Shown here piece by piece: positions 11,401-25,300 of a stretch of DNA of 64,000 bases; positions within the stretch are counted from its first letter, which is position 1, and each line of letters begins with the position of its first letter. The position numbers were made by a program, and so were the translations under genes. The notes beneath the pieces were generated by a model. It was not told the origin of the DNA and did no database searches. It worked only from the letters and a program-made list of their open reading frames with translations. Where the stretch lies: positions 35,792,100-35,856,099 of the forward strand of contig CP154956.1 of assembly GCA_039621445.1 (NCBI GenBank), in the 5' to 3' direction. The stretch is from Euglena gracilis. Lineage: Eukaryota; Euglenida; Euglenophyceae; Euglenales.

Positions 11401-14400
11401 TTACCACCCCCCCGAAACCCCCCCCCTACCCCCCCCCCCCCGCCCCCCCCCCCCCCCCCCCCCGCCCCCCGCCCCCCCCCCCCCCCCTGAGTAGGGTCGG
11501 GCCCCCGAGGATTATCGATGTGATTGGATTTCGGGACCCGAAAGGTTAATAGCCTATAGGTTAGGAGACGGTCCCTAGTTTGTCCAGAGCCCTTAGGTTG
11601 CCCGCAACTCCGCGCCAGGCCGGAGATCTGGCCCGAGCAAAAAAGTTGTCTACCGTTTTTTTTCCAAAGAAATTTTGTTGGACCGGCAAAAGGGGTCATT
11701 TTTGGGGTCAAAAAATCGAAAAATTCAAAATATCTCGAAAACGCTGGGGAGTTGAGAAAAACTAAAGAGTACCTCATTCCACAACTTTGGGACGCCCTAT
11801 CCACCGGTATGCGTAGTTTGGGCCAACTCCCCGCCTGGCCCGAGATATGGCCGTTTTTCGGTCCAAATGGCCGTTTTGTACACTTTTCCCACTGTCCGAC
11901 TTAGCCGTTTTCGGGCCAAACAGTCCAAAAAAATCGAAAAAATTTTTTTCGCCCAAAACCATGTTTTTTGGCCTCCCGGACCCGGAACAAAAAAAAAAAT
12001 GAGCGTTTTTCGACCCGCCAGGGCCCCGTTTTGGTTCGCCAACCCATTGACTTTGGGTCAAAACCGGGTCAAAAAAGTCGAAAAAAATCGAAAAAATTTT
12101 TTTCGCCCAAAACCATGTTTTTTGGCCTCCCGGACCCGAAAAAAGTGTTTTTGGGCTGAGAATGAGCGTTTTTCGCCCCGCCAGGACCACTTTTTGGGCC
12201 GCTAACCCATTGATTTTGGGTCAAAACCGGGTCAAAAAAGTCGAAAAATATCGAAAAAAATTTTTCGCCCAAAACCATGTTTTTTGGGCCTCCTGGACCC
12301 GGAAAACATGTTTTTGAGCTGAAAATGAGTGTTTTTCGACCGGCCGGGCCGGAATGGTCCCCCAAAGAGCTCAGCTCTACGTCACACCCTGGTCGCTGAG
12401 CTCTTATCCCTTTATGGGTAAGAGCGAAGCTTACCACTGGGGGAAAACCCCCCCTCGACCCGCCCCCCCCTCCCCCCCCCTCTCGGGGCCACCTCGGGAA
12501 CCGGCGGATTATCACCATGATCCCGGCCCCGTTCCCAAAAAATTTTTTTTCAGTCACGAGCGACTGGATTCCTAGTTTCCGAATCACTTGGGTTTGACCC
12601 CCAACTCCCCGCCAGGCCCGAGTTATTCACGCGCGAAGGGGTCCAAACTGGGTAGGATTCGCCAACCCCCCCTGGATAAGCCCCCCCCCCTTGGACGGCC
12701 AAAAAATGTCAATTTTCAAAATATCTCCAAAATGAAGCAAAATCAAATGAAATGTCCGGAGACCTAATTTGAAGCCCTTGGAACGCCTCATCCACCGGTA
12801 TTTTGATTTCCCCGCAACGCCCCGCCTAGCCCGAGATACGGCCGTTTTCGGCGCAGCTGGCCGTTTTGTACACTTTTCCCTCTGTTCAACTTGGCCGTTT
12901 TCGGGGGGTGGGGGGTCAAAAAATCGATGTTTTCAAAATTTCTTGAAAATGATGCAAAATCAAAGGAAATGTCCGGAGACCTAAATTGAAGCCCTTGGAA
13001 CGCTCTATCTACTGTGATTTTGGTTTCATCGCAGCTCACCGCCTAGCCCGAGATACGGCCGTTTTTCGGCCAATTTTGGCCATTTTGTACACTTTTTCCA
13101 CTGTTCGACTTAGCCATTTTCGGCCAAAAAAGTCGAAAAAAATCGAAAAAAATTTTTTGCCCAAAACGATGTTTTTTGGCCTCCCGGACCCGGAAAAACT
13201 GTTTTTGAGCCGAAAATGAGCGTTTTCGACCCGCCAGCGCCCCGTTCTGGGCCGCCAACCCATTGACTTCGGGCCAAAACCGGGTCAAAAAAGTCGAAAA
13301 AAATTGAAAATTTTTTTTTGCCCAAAACGATGTTTTTTGGCCTCCCGGACCCGGAAAAACTGTTTTTGAGCCGAAAATGAGCGTTTTTCGACCCGCCAGC
13401 GCCCCGTTTTGGGCCGCCGACCCATTGACTTCGGGCCAAAACCGGGTCAAAAAAGTCGAAAAAAATCGAAAAAAATTTTTTGCCCGAAACGATGTTTTTT
13501 GGCCTCCTGGACCCGGAAAAGGGGTTTTCGAGCCGAAAATGGGCGTTTTTCGACCATAATGGCCATCATGGCCCGTGATGCACATCATGACCGGTGATGC
13601 CAATCATGGGTCATAATGTGCATGATGACCCATGATGACCATCACGGGAAATGATGGCCATCATGACCAACGATGGCCATCATGACCATTGATGGCCATC
13701 ATGACACATGATGGCCATCAGGGGCCATCATGACCAATGATGGCCATCAGGACCAATGATGGCCATCAGGACCAATGACGGCCATCATGACCAATGATGG
13801 CCATCATGACACATGATGGCCATCAGGACCAATGATGGCCATCATGACCCCGAATGGCCAATGATGGCCATCATGACCCCGAATGGCCATCATGACCAAT
13901 GATGGCCATCATGACCAATGACGGCCATCATGACCAATGATGGCCATCATGACCAATGATGGCCATCAGGACCAATGATGGCCATCAGGACCAATGATGG
14001 CCATCAGGACCAATGATGGCCATCAGGACCAATGATGGCCATCAGGACCAATGATGGCCCATCATGACCAATGATGGCCATCATGACCAATGATGGCCAT
14101 CAGGACCAATGATGGCCATCATGACCCCGAATGGCCAATGATGGCCATCATGACCCCGAATGCCCATCATGACCAATGATGGCCATCATGACCAATGATG
14201 GCCATCATGACCAATGATGGCCATCCGGACCAATGATGGCCATCAGGACCAATGATGGCCATCAGGACCAATGATGGCCATCAGGACCAATGATGGCCAT
14301 CAGGATCCCGAATGGCCCCGATGGCCATGACCAATGATGGCCGGCCATCAGGACCAATGATGGCCATCATGACCCCGAATGGCCAATGATGGCCATCATG

Positions 14401-17400
14401 ACCCCGAATGGCCATCATGACCAATGATGGCCATCAGGACCAATGATGGCCATCAGGACCAATGATGGCCATCAGGACCAATGATGGCCATCAGGACCAA
14501 TGATGGCCATCAGGACCAATGATGGCCATCAGGACCAATGATGGCCATCATGACCCATGATGCCCTTCATGACCCCTGATGGCCATCACGACCAATGATG
14601 GCCATCATGACCCATGATGGCCATCATGACCAAAGATGGCCATCACGACCAATGATGGCCATCATGGCCCATGATGGCCATCATGGGCCATGATGGCCAT
14701 CATTGCCCGTGATGGCCATCATGGCCCATGATGGCCATCGTGGGCCACGATGGCCATCATTGGTCGTGATGGCCATCATTGGTCGTGATGGCCATCATGG
14801 GTCAACCAATGATGGCCATCATGGCCCATGATGGTTGGAACCATTGGACATGATTGGCCATCATGACCAATGTCAACCGGGTCAAAAAAGTCGAAAAAAA
14901 TGGAAAATTTTTTTTTTGCCCGAAACGATGTTTTTTGGACCCGGAAAAACTGTTTTTGAGCCGAAAATGAGCGTTTTTCGACCCGCCAGCGCCCCGTTTT
15001 GGGCCGCCGACCCATTGACTTTGGGTCAAACCCGGGTCAAAAAAGTCGAAAAAAATCGAAAAAAATTTTGGGCCCGAAACGATTGGCTGAGACGCCGGGC
15101 CGCCGGCCGGGCCGCCGGCCGGCCCGCCGGGCCGCCGGCCCGCTGCTGGCCGGGCCGGGCCGGGCCGCCGGCCGGTCCGGGCCGGGCCGCCCCGGGCCGC
15201 CGGCCGGTCCGGGCCGGGCCGGGCCGGGCCGGCCGGTCCGGGCCGGGCCGGGCCGGGCCGGTCCGGGCCGCCGGCCGGGCCGGGCCGGGCCGCCGGCCGG
15301 TCCGGGCCGGGCCGCCGGGCCGCCGGCCGGGCCGGGCCGGGCCGGACCGTCGGTGGTGGGGGCGCGCTTATCAAGAGCTCAGCACTATTCAAAACCTGGT
15401 TAGGGGTAACCCCCCCTAATTGTCCCCCCCCCCTAATTGGCCAGAAGGGGGGTCTGGGCCGCCCGGAGGGCGGCCAAATAGGGGGGGGGGTGTTGATAAA
15501 CCACAATAGGCACAATATTTGTTGAAATCAACAGAAATTCGTGGGGTAGTCAGTCAAATAGCACACTATTTGCTGGTGCACCATGAAAACGGTTGTTAAA
15601 AGTGGCTAACGAGTCAGGGAACGTGCCCGTGAAACATCACGCGATTCTGAATAAGATACAGCAGTTCCTAATAAGCTTCATTCTGCCATGTCAACAGAGA
15701 ATGAAACAAAAATTCGTCGGCGGGCACACAAAGAAATGGTCTATGTTCGATATTAGAATTTCTCAGGATTTCATTATCAAAAATCGGAAGGGACCAATTA
15801 ATCGTTAATCGTCCGAGACACCCCGATTAATCGCGATTAATCGTTCGCCAGCCCGAAACGATTAATTGGCACAACTCTACGCTATGTTGTATTGTATTTG
15901 TATTGTACTGTATTGTACTGTACTGTACTGTAATATTTCTACATACAAATTGTGGCTGAGCCCAGATTTCAGCCTGAAAACGTGTTCAGCCAGGGGGCAC
16001 TTATTTGGACCCATTTGGACCATTTCCGGGTGATTTTGACCCGCCACAGACCATTTTTATGACCACCGACTAGCCACCGACTAGTTTGCATACAATTTTC
16101 TTCATGGGGGGGGGGGGCTTAAAAGTCGGCGAGACTGGCCCGTAACTACATTAGAGTGGGTGGTCGGCCGACTAGTCGGCCGACCACCCAGGACCCCCCC
16201 CCCCCAGTCTACCGCCTAGAGCCCATTTTGGGCCATTTTTTGAAAAAATGGCCCAAAAAATTCTGTTTTGGATGTGGAAATGCACCAATTTTCAGCACTA
16301 TTTTTAGGGGACAAGTTTTTTGGCCATTTTTGGGTATGAAGGTGCCAAAAAGGGGTTTGGTTGTCCAAATGGAAGGTGGGGTGTTTTTGACATGTCAAGG
16401 CAAATTTTCAATGGTTTCAACCGGAAAATTTATGAAAAGCAACCAAAACCGCCACCTACACCAAAAAGCAGGCTGAAATGATGAAAGAAAAGAAATGCTA
16501 AAGTGATGAAGGTTGCTGCTTTGTATGAAACTTGAAGGCGCGATTCTCGGGTCACGGGGGGCACCCCCTATGAACAATCACAAATGCAACAGCATTGGTC
16601 ATCTTCCCGCAAGATGCAATCTGAACTCTGAACTGCACAAAATGCTTGTACAACGAAGACAACCTCAATTGGACGAAAAATATCGCAACTGTCTCGGGGG
16701 TAGGCAGTACAGTTGTGATTTTCTGGGGACCCCCCCCCTCCCCCTCCCCCTGTACAGCTTCCAACCCCCCCCTCGGACCCCCCCTCTCCCCCCTGTGCCT
16801 TGTCTCCGTTCTAATGCATCATGGATCCATGGACCGTCTGACCAAGTCAAGCAATCCAAACACAAAAAGAAAAAGGCTGTGGCCTGTGAGGTCATTGGGT
16901 GAAAACAGATTTGGGCAAAATTGAACAACACCACACCATTTGCATCAAAATTGAAATTTTTTTTTCAACATGGAAAAATGGTGTTTAAAATATCACAATG
17001 TGCAATGTGAGTGTGTAGGGGTGGAACATTCTGTGGATCATTGTGGAACATTCTTTGCAGACATTTCAACTGAAAATGGTGGGAGAACGTTTTTGGAGGT
17101 GGCAAAAATTTGGAGGACAGAGGCAAAAATTCGAGGTTTTTTGGGCAAAATAGAATGGACAGGGGGCAGCGTTTTTTGGACGGTGGGCAAAAATTTTGAA
17201 ATGAGTGTGCAAAATATTTTGGGACGGGAGGCAGAAAAAAGGAGAGACCGGGCAAAATATAGTGAGTGTTAGCTATAATCAGACTCTAATCAGCACTCTT
17301 TTCCACCCAGGGCTGGATAGAGGTAGAGGTAGAGGTCAAAGTCCTCTACCTCTATCTGACCCACCTCTACCTCTACCTCTACCTCTATGTCACCTCTATG

Positions 17401-20400
17401 TCCATAAAATGTCATAAATTGGCACCAATAAGGGCCACAAAAGGCTCCAAATGCCTCAAATTTGGCAAATTAGGATCTCAACACATCTTATTTGGGTTAG
17501 GAATGAGAAAAAATATCCGGATGGGTGGTTTCAAAAAATGTCTTGTCACATAAGAGATATGTGACAAGAATGGCCAATTTCTGATTTTTTCCATAAAATT
17601 GCCTTCATTCGGCAGAAATTTTCTTTGATAAGCCATTTTCCTTGAAAGTTTGACATTGAGGTGACATAGAGGGATAGTAGAGGTAGAGGTGGCCTCTACC
17701 TCTACCTCTACCTCTACCTCTACCTCTACCTCTACCTCTACCTCTACCTCTATCCCTCTACCTCTATCCAGCCCTGTTCCACCGCACGTCCATTTTTCCC
17801 TTCTGTGCCAAAACAAGGCGGCCATTTTGGGGGGTGCCAATTTTTCCAGAAAATTTGTTTAAAAAGAACAGCAGTTGCGCATGGAAAAATGACAAGGTTG
17901 GAAAAATTTCTATGCCAACATCGTGGGAGCAGCAGCCCCCCTGGGATTTTAAAGAACTTTCATTTTTTCGCTCAAAATGCTTCTCCACCTGCCCACAGCG
18001 CCCAACCCGTGTGAGTGCATTTCTTCAAGCCGGACCCCCCCCCCCCGGGGGGGGTCCCGCGCCGGAGGCGCTGGGTATACCTTTTCGGCGCGAAGCGCCG
18101 AAAATTTTTGAAAATTGCATTTAGCGGGCGCGATTTTGGGGGGGGCCCTGCCCCCCCCCTCCCCCCCCCCGGGTGGGGGGTCCCGTGCCCCCCTGGGTTG
18201 GTGTGGGGGGGACCCCCCCCTCCCCCCCCCCCGGGGGGTCTTAAAAAGAAGCCTGATTCCCCCCCCCTGCTCAAGATCCTTTGAGATTGCGCAGTGTTCA
18301 ACAAGGCTTGTTGTCAGTACAGTGATACCGTCGACAAAGTTAAGCTGACAGATGCCGATGCTGCATTTATCCTTGGGAAGGCTGGGAAGACGAAGGAGAA
18401 GATTGCCCGTGTGTCTGGGGCAATTGTCGAGCTACCGCCTAGATCACTGACGCTGGAGATAAGCGGTACAAGAGAGCAGCGGAGGAAAGCAAAAAGTCCC
18501 ACGACCTTTCTCATCATTTGTTATGCCCGGTCGTTAGGCCTGATGAGGTTTGGTTGGACGGCGGATCCAATACGGTGGAAAAATATGGTACGGTGGAAGT
18601 ATTTTTTTTGGTTGGGGAAGCCATGGCAGCTGCCATGCCACTGCTCCATTTGTTGTTGTATGTTTCTCTTACTGTGGCCAGGCATTCAAGCACCCTCCCT
18701 CTCCCCCTGGATCATTCCAGAACCCTGACCTGTATTGGTGGAAGAACCCCTCCTCCACCTCCCACCAATATGGCTTCGGCACCGAAGGCTCTGGGGGACC
18801 TAATCTGGAAGAACGGGAAGGGCTGAGGTCCAGGCTTCTGCTTAAGGGTTTGCAGTACCCCCCCCCCCCCGGGCCAGGGGGGGCTGGGCTGCAGCTGGGG
18901 GAGGGGTGCTAGCTGATGGAAAAGGTTTTCCAATAACCAGTGAGAAGCGCCGAAGTTTTTTTGCCCCCCCCAAATGGCCAAAATGCCCGTTTTTGGCCTT
19001 TTTCGAGAAAAATTTTCCATTTGGGGGGGGGGCTGGATCACCAGGGGGAGGGGGGTCTACCTGGAAAATCAAGTTCTTTTTATTTGGTCTTTGCCTTGAT
19101 AAGTGCGCAGTGCCCTAATAAGTGCGCACTCCTTGGGTCCGAAACTACGTCCTTAAAATGTGCGCACCTGTGCATTTTGTTTGTTAGTGGGGGGTGTAGT
19201 CCCTTTTTTCCAGTGTCTAGCAAAATGGCTAGCCAATGGACCCGGCGCTTTTATGCAAAAGCCTGGTCGACCTCTTGGTGGTTGCCAATTTTTTTTGGAA
19301 ACCAACATTTTTGTTGATTTTTTGTCAGCATTGCATTTTTTGGGTCAACAAGTTGCATAGCTTTGTGAAATGAAAAAGAAATGGGAAAATCCCTGACGGA
19401 GGTGAAATTTTTGTAAGTCTTCTGCAAGCTTCACGGTTGCGATATTTTTCCCCACAGTCAGAAGCAGAAAGGTCGTTGAACTCAGTATGTAGAGTGTGTC
19501 ATGGCTCAACGTGCAGGGGATGTTGTTGTCGACGAGGACGATCCAAATTTCACATCAGACTGTACAATTATCACTCAGGATGCCTGTTGTGGCCACGATA
19601 AAGTGGTCAGGTGCCTTCTGATTTGGCTGAAGTTGATTTTTGCTGAAGCCTCCTTCTTCCGTTTTTGTCCATAATTTACTTTTGAAGAGCAACAATCATC
19701 AGCTTTCAAGAGGCATCCTGTTTGAGAAGTCCCAACTGAGTGTATTGGATTTGTGACTGGCACAAATGGCAATTTCCTTCGAGCTCTTGAACAAGAAAAC
19801 AACACCATCATGTTCTTTGTTCAATATAGATCAGATCGAGGCCGCAAGCCACGGGGTATGGAACGATTGGCAATCTTTGGTGATTTGGGCTGTCCTTTTT
19901 TCAAAGCCATTACCAGAAACTCATTTTTTATAAGAAAATAAGTTCCACTATCTGACTGTCTTAATAAAGCAGAAAGAGCAGTGGCTTGAAGATTTGACTC
20001 AACCCCAACTCCAACGCCAAATCCTCATTGCTCACTCATAACACCAATGAACAAATCAAATGCACCAGTTTTCTGTGCTGTCTTTATTTCTTTACTCTGT
20101 TTCGGTGCATTTTTTGTTTCTCAGAAAAAATGGTGTGGAGAGAGGTGACATACATTGTGGACAGTTCAGAATGCGACCGCCGAGGTCGAAGAGGAGCAGA
20201 GCTGAAGGTCCTTTCCGCCATTGAGAGTAAGATTCCGGGGCATGTGACAAAGAACCTCCGGGAGGGTAAATCGGATGGAGAGGATTGGGGCACCAGCCTT
20301 GGCGCTTTCATGGCCTTCCCATGCTGGCGAAGGTGGTGTCTTTTTCACATGCTGGGGCCAAGTGGTGTCTTTTTCACACATATTGGCCAATTGAACTCCA

Positions 20401-22339
20401 AATACTTCCCAGCATCCTGGCGTTTGTATGGGGAATAATTGATTTAGTTGAAGATCTTCGTCTTCATTACCTCTCATCTTCTTGCACATGCTCCCCCCCT
20501 GAAAATTCGTGCCAACTGTTTTTTTTTGGTCCCGCCCGGCTTCCCGTGCTGGAAAATTTTGATTTCCATGCGGGCTGGGCCGGGGGCGGGGGGGGGGCGG
20601 ACTGGGAGCTGTGGCTGGAAAAAGGTGCCAATTGGCTCTCCTGGTCAGGGCTATACAGGAATCCCCACAACCCTGTGGGTGGTAGGTGGGGAGGGTTGAC
20701 CCCCCCCCACCCCCGTCCTGGTGGGTGGGGGAGGTCCGACCACACCACCCACCACCCCTTCCCATATTTCCGGCATTTTTAGTTCAAAATTCCCCTTCGG
20801 CGCATTAGGTGCCAAAGGATTTTTTCTTGCGCAGGTGCTGTGGTGGGTGGGCGGTTGACCAACACCTCCTGGGGGGGGAGGGTCGACCATTCCCCCAACC
20901 AGACCTTCCCGTGCAGCCTTGCTCCTAGGGAGGGTCCCCTCTGGCGAAAAGAATTCCTGTTCCGTATCAATAAAGGACAGTGTTTTTTTTGTTGGACATG
21001 ACGTCACAAACATGTTGGCATTTTGTTGTGTTTTTTCGTTTGTTGATCTTGCCTTTTAATATCCTCAGAGTGTTCTTGAACCAATTTCAAGATACTTTTG
21101 ACAAAAATTGGGGGTGATGGTCCAAATATGACCTCGAAATTTCTTTGCCCACTGAACGTCAGTGTCCCCAACAACTGCCTAAAATGACCCAAAATGGTCC
21201 AAAATGGTCCCGAAATGGCCAAAAATAGCTTCAAAGGTGGCAAGAATGCCCCATGTATCCAAAAAGACTTTGCATGCTCAAAATGGCATAACTTTGATCG
21301 TCGTTGTGGCCCAAAAATGGCTCAAAACTGGCGCAAATATTGGAAAGTTGGCCCCAAGATTTCCAAGAAATGGTGGAATTAAGATGTTTCGGTTTTTGCT
21401 TGTAGTCTTCTGGTGTTGGTCGGTGAGTTTTCAAAAATTTTGGACATTTCCTGATGGGTTGCCATCAGAGGGGAAAGGGAAAAAAAAGTGCGAAAATGGG
21501 TTCATTGGTTACAGAAATGGGTCAGTTGAACGTGGGCAAAATTCGGTGAGCATGTGATTTGGGTGGAAAATGTGCAAAAATGGCAATATTTGGGCAAAAA
21601 AATAAAATTTCTCTCTTTTCCCATTTCTTAACACCTGACACAAAATGAACAAAGAAACTCAAGGGCGACCAATTGTTGGTGTTTCGCGCTATGCTTCAAC
21701 AAGGGCAAGAGAGGACTCTTTTTCCGTTTGCCGGGATGTGTTTGTGATAAAACAGGGCCAAGTCCCAATTATACAGGTTTTGCTCTGACATTCTTTGTAT
21801 TTCTCTTGTTTCGAGGAAAGCACTTGACCACGCTTTGTTCTGCAAATCATCTTCGATTTTTTTGAAAAAATATTAAATGTTTCAGTCTTCAGTTGTCGGG
21901 GAACGCCCTGTGTGTAAATTCTGCCCCTCTTGCAAGAAGTGCCAAGCCACCGACCTCCGTCGCCTCAAGACCGACGAGATCTCTTGGGCGCTGGGTCGGA
22001 AGGGGGCGACCCGCAAGAAGCTTGCCAGTGCCTCGGGCTGCATTGTGGAGTATACCCAGGGCTCCACCAGCCACGCTATCCATGCCTGGTGTTGGTAAGT
22101 TGAAGCACACGCACACGTTCATGCACATATAAACACACACAAGCACACACACACACATATATGATATGCCTATGTTCATATATACACACACATATACAAG
22201 GTAGATAAAAATACAGTGGACAAAAATTACAGCTGAAAATTCACAGTATAAATTATGGTAAAAAATATTTTAATAAGATTTTCATTTTGGAAAATACATA
22301 TAAATTTGGAATACATATAAATTTGGAATATTTATGTGG

Positions 22340-22374
<35 letters not shown>

Positions 22375-25300
22375 TACAGCTGCCTGCTATTTGCCCCCCC
22401 CCCCCTGGGGGACGAGTGGTTGGGGGGGGGGGGTCGTATGGTGTGCCCAGGGTCCCATTTTCCGGATATTTTCGGTCCTTTTTGCCCAGGAACCGCGCTG
22501 TTTCTGGGAAAATTCCTGCGGATTCCGGGAGAATGGGTCTTAATTGAAGGAATAGGGTTGAGGATTGGATCAGTACGACGAAAATTGGTCAATTTTTAGG
22601 GAAAATTTTAGGCTGGACGTTAGTTCCCCATTTTGGAAGGGTTTTGGGAACATTTTTGCCGAATAATTGACCCAATTTGACCTAAGTGCTGCCGCCATCC
22701 CAAACGGGGGCCTAACTTCCCTAAATTTTGAAAGATGGGATCAGGCATTTGCTTAAGGGATTGCAGTACCCCCCCCCCCCCGAGGGGGGCTGGACTGCAG
22801 CTAGTCCAAATTTGGCTTGTGGGATTTCTAGCAGACCCCCCCCGGGGGGTCTGCTAGCAGGGCTAGCTAGTGGAAATTTTTTTCCCAGTGACCGGCGCGA
22901 AGCGCCGAAAATTTTTTTTGGGACCCCCAAAAATGGCCAAAAATGCCCGTTTTTTGGCCATTTTTGGAAATTTTTGGAACAAAATCAGTCAATCACCTAT
23001 TAAAAACCTCATTTCCACCTCGGCGCACAGCGCCGGAGAAAAAATTTTTTTCCAGTTGGGGGGACCCCCCCCCGGGGGGAGGGGGGTCTAGCTAGTCCAT
23101 TTCTTCCAGTGTCCAGCCGATTGGCTAGCCAGTACCCCCCCCCCCTGGGGGTCCTTAAGCATATGCCTGAATGGGATCCCTTTGAGCAATCCGGTTGTAA
23201 CCTTAACCCTATCCCCGGAGACAAATCCGATTTTCCCCGAGATCAGACCTGGGGCACCCCATCCGTCCCCCCCACCTGACTGGGGGCTGCCATATGTGTA
23301 TATTCATACAAATGTGTGTATGTATATCCATCCACATATGTGTCCATGCCTATATGCATATTTGATGATATGCATATAGGTAACCCCCCCCAAATAATAA
23401 ACCCCCCCCAAATAATAAACCCCCCCCAAATAATAAACCCCCCCCCTGAGGACCGACTTCGGCCGCCCAAATAATAAACCCCCCCCTCTGGCAGGTGTGA
23501 GGGCAAAGGAAAAAAGAGCCAAAAATTAGCAGAAATGTTGCAAAAAATCACAAAAATGGATCAAATTGGTGCAGAAAAAATGCCAAAAAAGCACCCAGTT
23601 TTCAAAAAAAGCCCAAAAATGCCAAAAAAGTGACAATTGGAGCCTATGGAGGGGTTTTCGGGTCTAATTTTGACTTCGAAATTTTTGCCCAAATAATAAA
23701 CCCCCCCAAATAATAAACCCCCCCTGGACCCCGACTTCGGGTGTCCAAATAATAAACCGGGGGGGTTTATTATTTGGGGGGGTTTACACACACACACACA
23801 CACACACACACGTCACGCCAACCCCACCACCCATGCAAATTTCCACTGAGAGGGCAGTGGGGGGTTGGCCAGGGGCCCCTTCAGTCTGCATGCGGCCCTG
23901 GGGGCGTGGGCAACTGGGTGCACATGTCCGGGACCCGGAAGGAGCGGGAGCGGGCGCAAGAGTACCTGGCCTGCGTGATGGAGCAGATCGACGGGCCGGG
24001 GCTGATGTCCACCGACGGGCGGGACGACGTCACGCTGATGCACATCCCCCAGGATTGCGTGGGCTACGTGCAGGCTCTGGACCACTTCTACAACTGAGAT
24101 CCAACGATTCAAGGCATTGGCTTAACCCCTGCATGCATGGTGTATTTGTCTGCACCGATCATGCATTTATTTTTTCCGGTGCATGACCATTGATGGGGTG
24201 CCATAAACCACCCCGTAATCAAAGGAAGTGTCTGGCGACATAAAACGAATGAGCCCTCGTGGCGCTGCATCCACCATCTATTTGTATTTTGAATTTCCTG
24301 GCCCGAATTATTGCCAATTGATGCTGGTACGGCCCCAAATACGCTGCCTTTTTTTGTCGTGTTTTGACTACGCCATTTTTTTTCGGTCATCCCAGGGTCA
24401 AAAAAAATCAATTTTAAAATGTATCGAAATTTATGGGAAATCAAAGGATAGCACTGGGAGACCATCTGCCATCTCCAGGGTATTAAGTGAGTGTTGGTTT
24501 TGGGGGGGAGTCCAGGACCAGAAAAATTTCCCCAGCGCTTTGCACCGGAGAAGATAAAATTCTTGGTCATGTTCCAGCCGATTTCAAAAAAAACGTCGAA
24601 ACCCGGGATTTTTGGGCTTTTTTGAAGGGTAAATGAGAAGGAGCAGGGCAAATGAGCCCGAATCTGGGCCAGGTGCAGCTGGCCATGGAGGCTGATATGG
24701 GGTGGTCAGCGTGTTAAGTGAGTCGGGAGAAGGGCTGGTGGGTGGGTTGGAAAGGGGGGGGGGAGTGGGTCGGACTGTTTTCCAAAAGATTCTAATTTTG
24801 CGCCGGACAACTTCTGGGGCCTGCATGGTTTTGTCAATTCTTCAAAGAGTGCGTGAAACCGTGATTTTGGGCAGTGGTCCGCCATCACCTTTTCCTCCAA
24901 TTGAAATGGAGGTCATTAAAACTCTTTGATCAGCTGCGCCAAGGGTCGTGGTTGCCATGATATCCGACGCCTCGCCCAATCCCCGCTCCCCAACTCTCCC
25001 CCCTCCAGGAATTAGGAATTGAGAGTCAGACCCTGAGCCCATCACCGGCCTGAAGCGGGCCACGCTGTCCCGCATCGAGGAGGAGTCCGGGGCGTTCATG
25101 CTCTTCCTGGACCGCAAGGAAGACTCGTCACGGCAGGACACGGTCAAGCTGGGCATCTTCGGCCTGAAGCGCAACCGGCGGGCCGCGGAGCTGAAGGTGA
25201 TGTCCTCCGTGGAGTCTAAGTCCCCCGGCTACTACACACGAGGCCAGGGGCATGTGCCCCCCCAGCAGTTTCTCCCATGAGCATCAGACTCGTCGCAATT

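Larger units (their letters stand above)
7318..12430. repeat. Back-to-back composite satellite units
   Basis: About four units of 1-2 kb lie in the order plus, plus, minus, minus. Each is bounded by an imperfect palindrome containing GAGCTCTTAT, then CTCTTTAGAG, then TAAGAGCGAAGCTTACCAC. Inside are a GTGTGACGTAGAGCTGAGCT segment, one to several ~163-bp satellite monomers and a conserved tail ending CAATCACATCGATAATCCTC. Units at 7318-8300 and 10410-11345 are inverted copies of each other, and 11370-12395 repeats the second orientation. The many open frames rich in FFxxF and GSKTLF are translations of the monomer in both strands, not genes. Confidence 0.8.

Noticed and set aside
13556-14870. 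CRISPR-like array
   Set aside because: The unit is 19 bp with no unique spacers, in a eukaryotic intron; it is a satellite.
14802-15515. 237-codon minus-strand frame rich in R, P, A, G
   Set aside because: It is the translation of the pure G/C array and adjoining satellite; both strands are open for the same reason.
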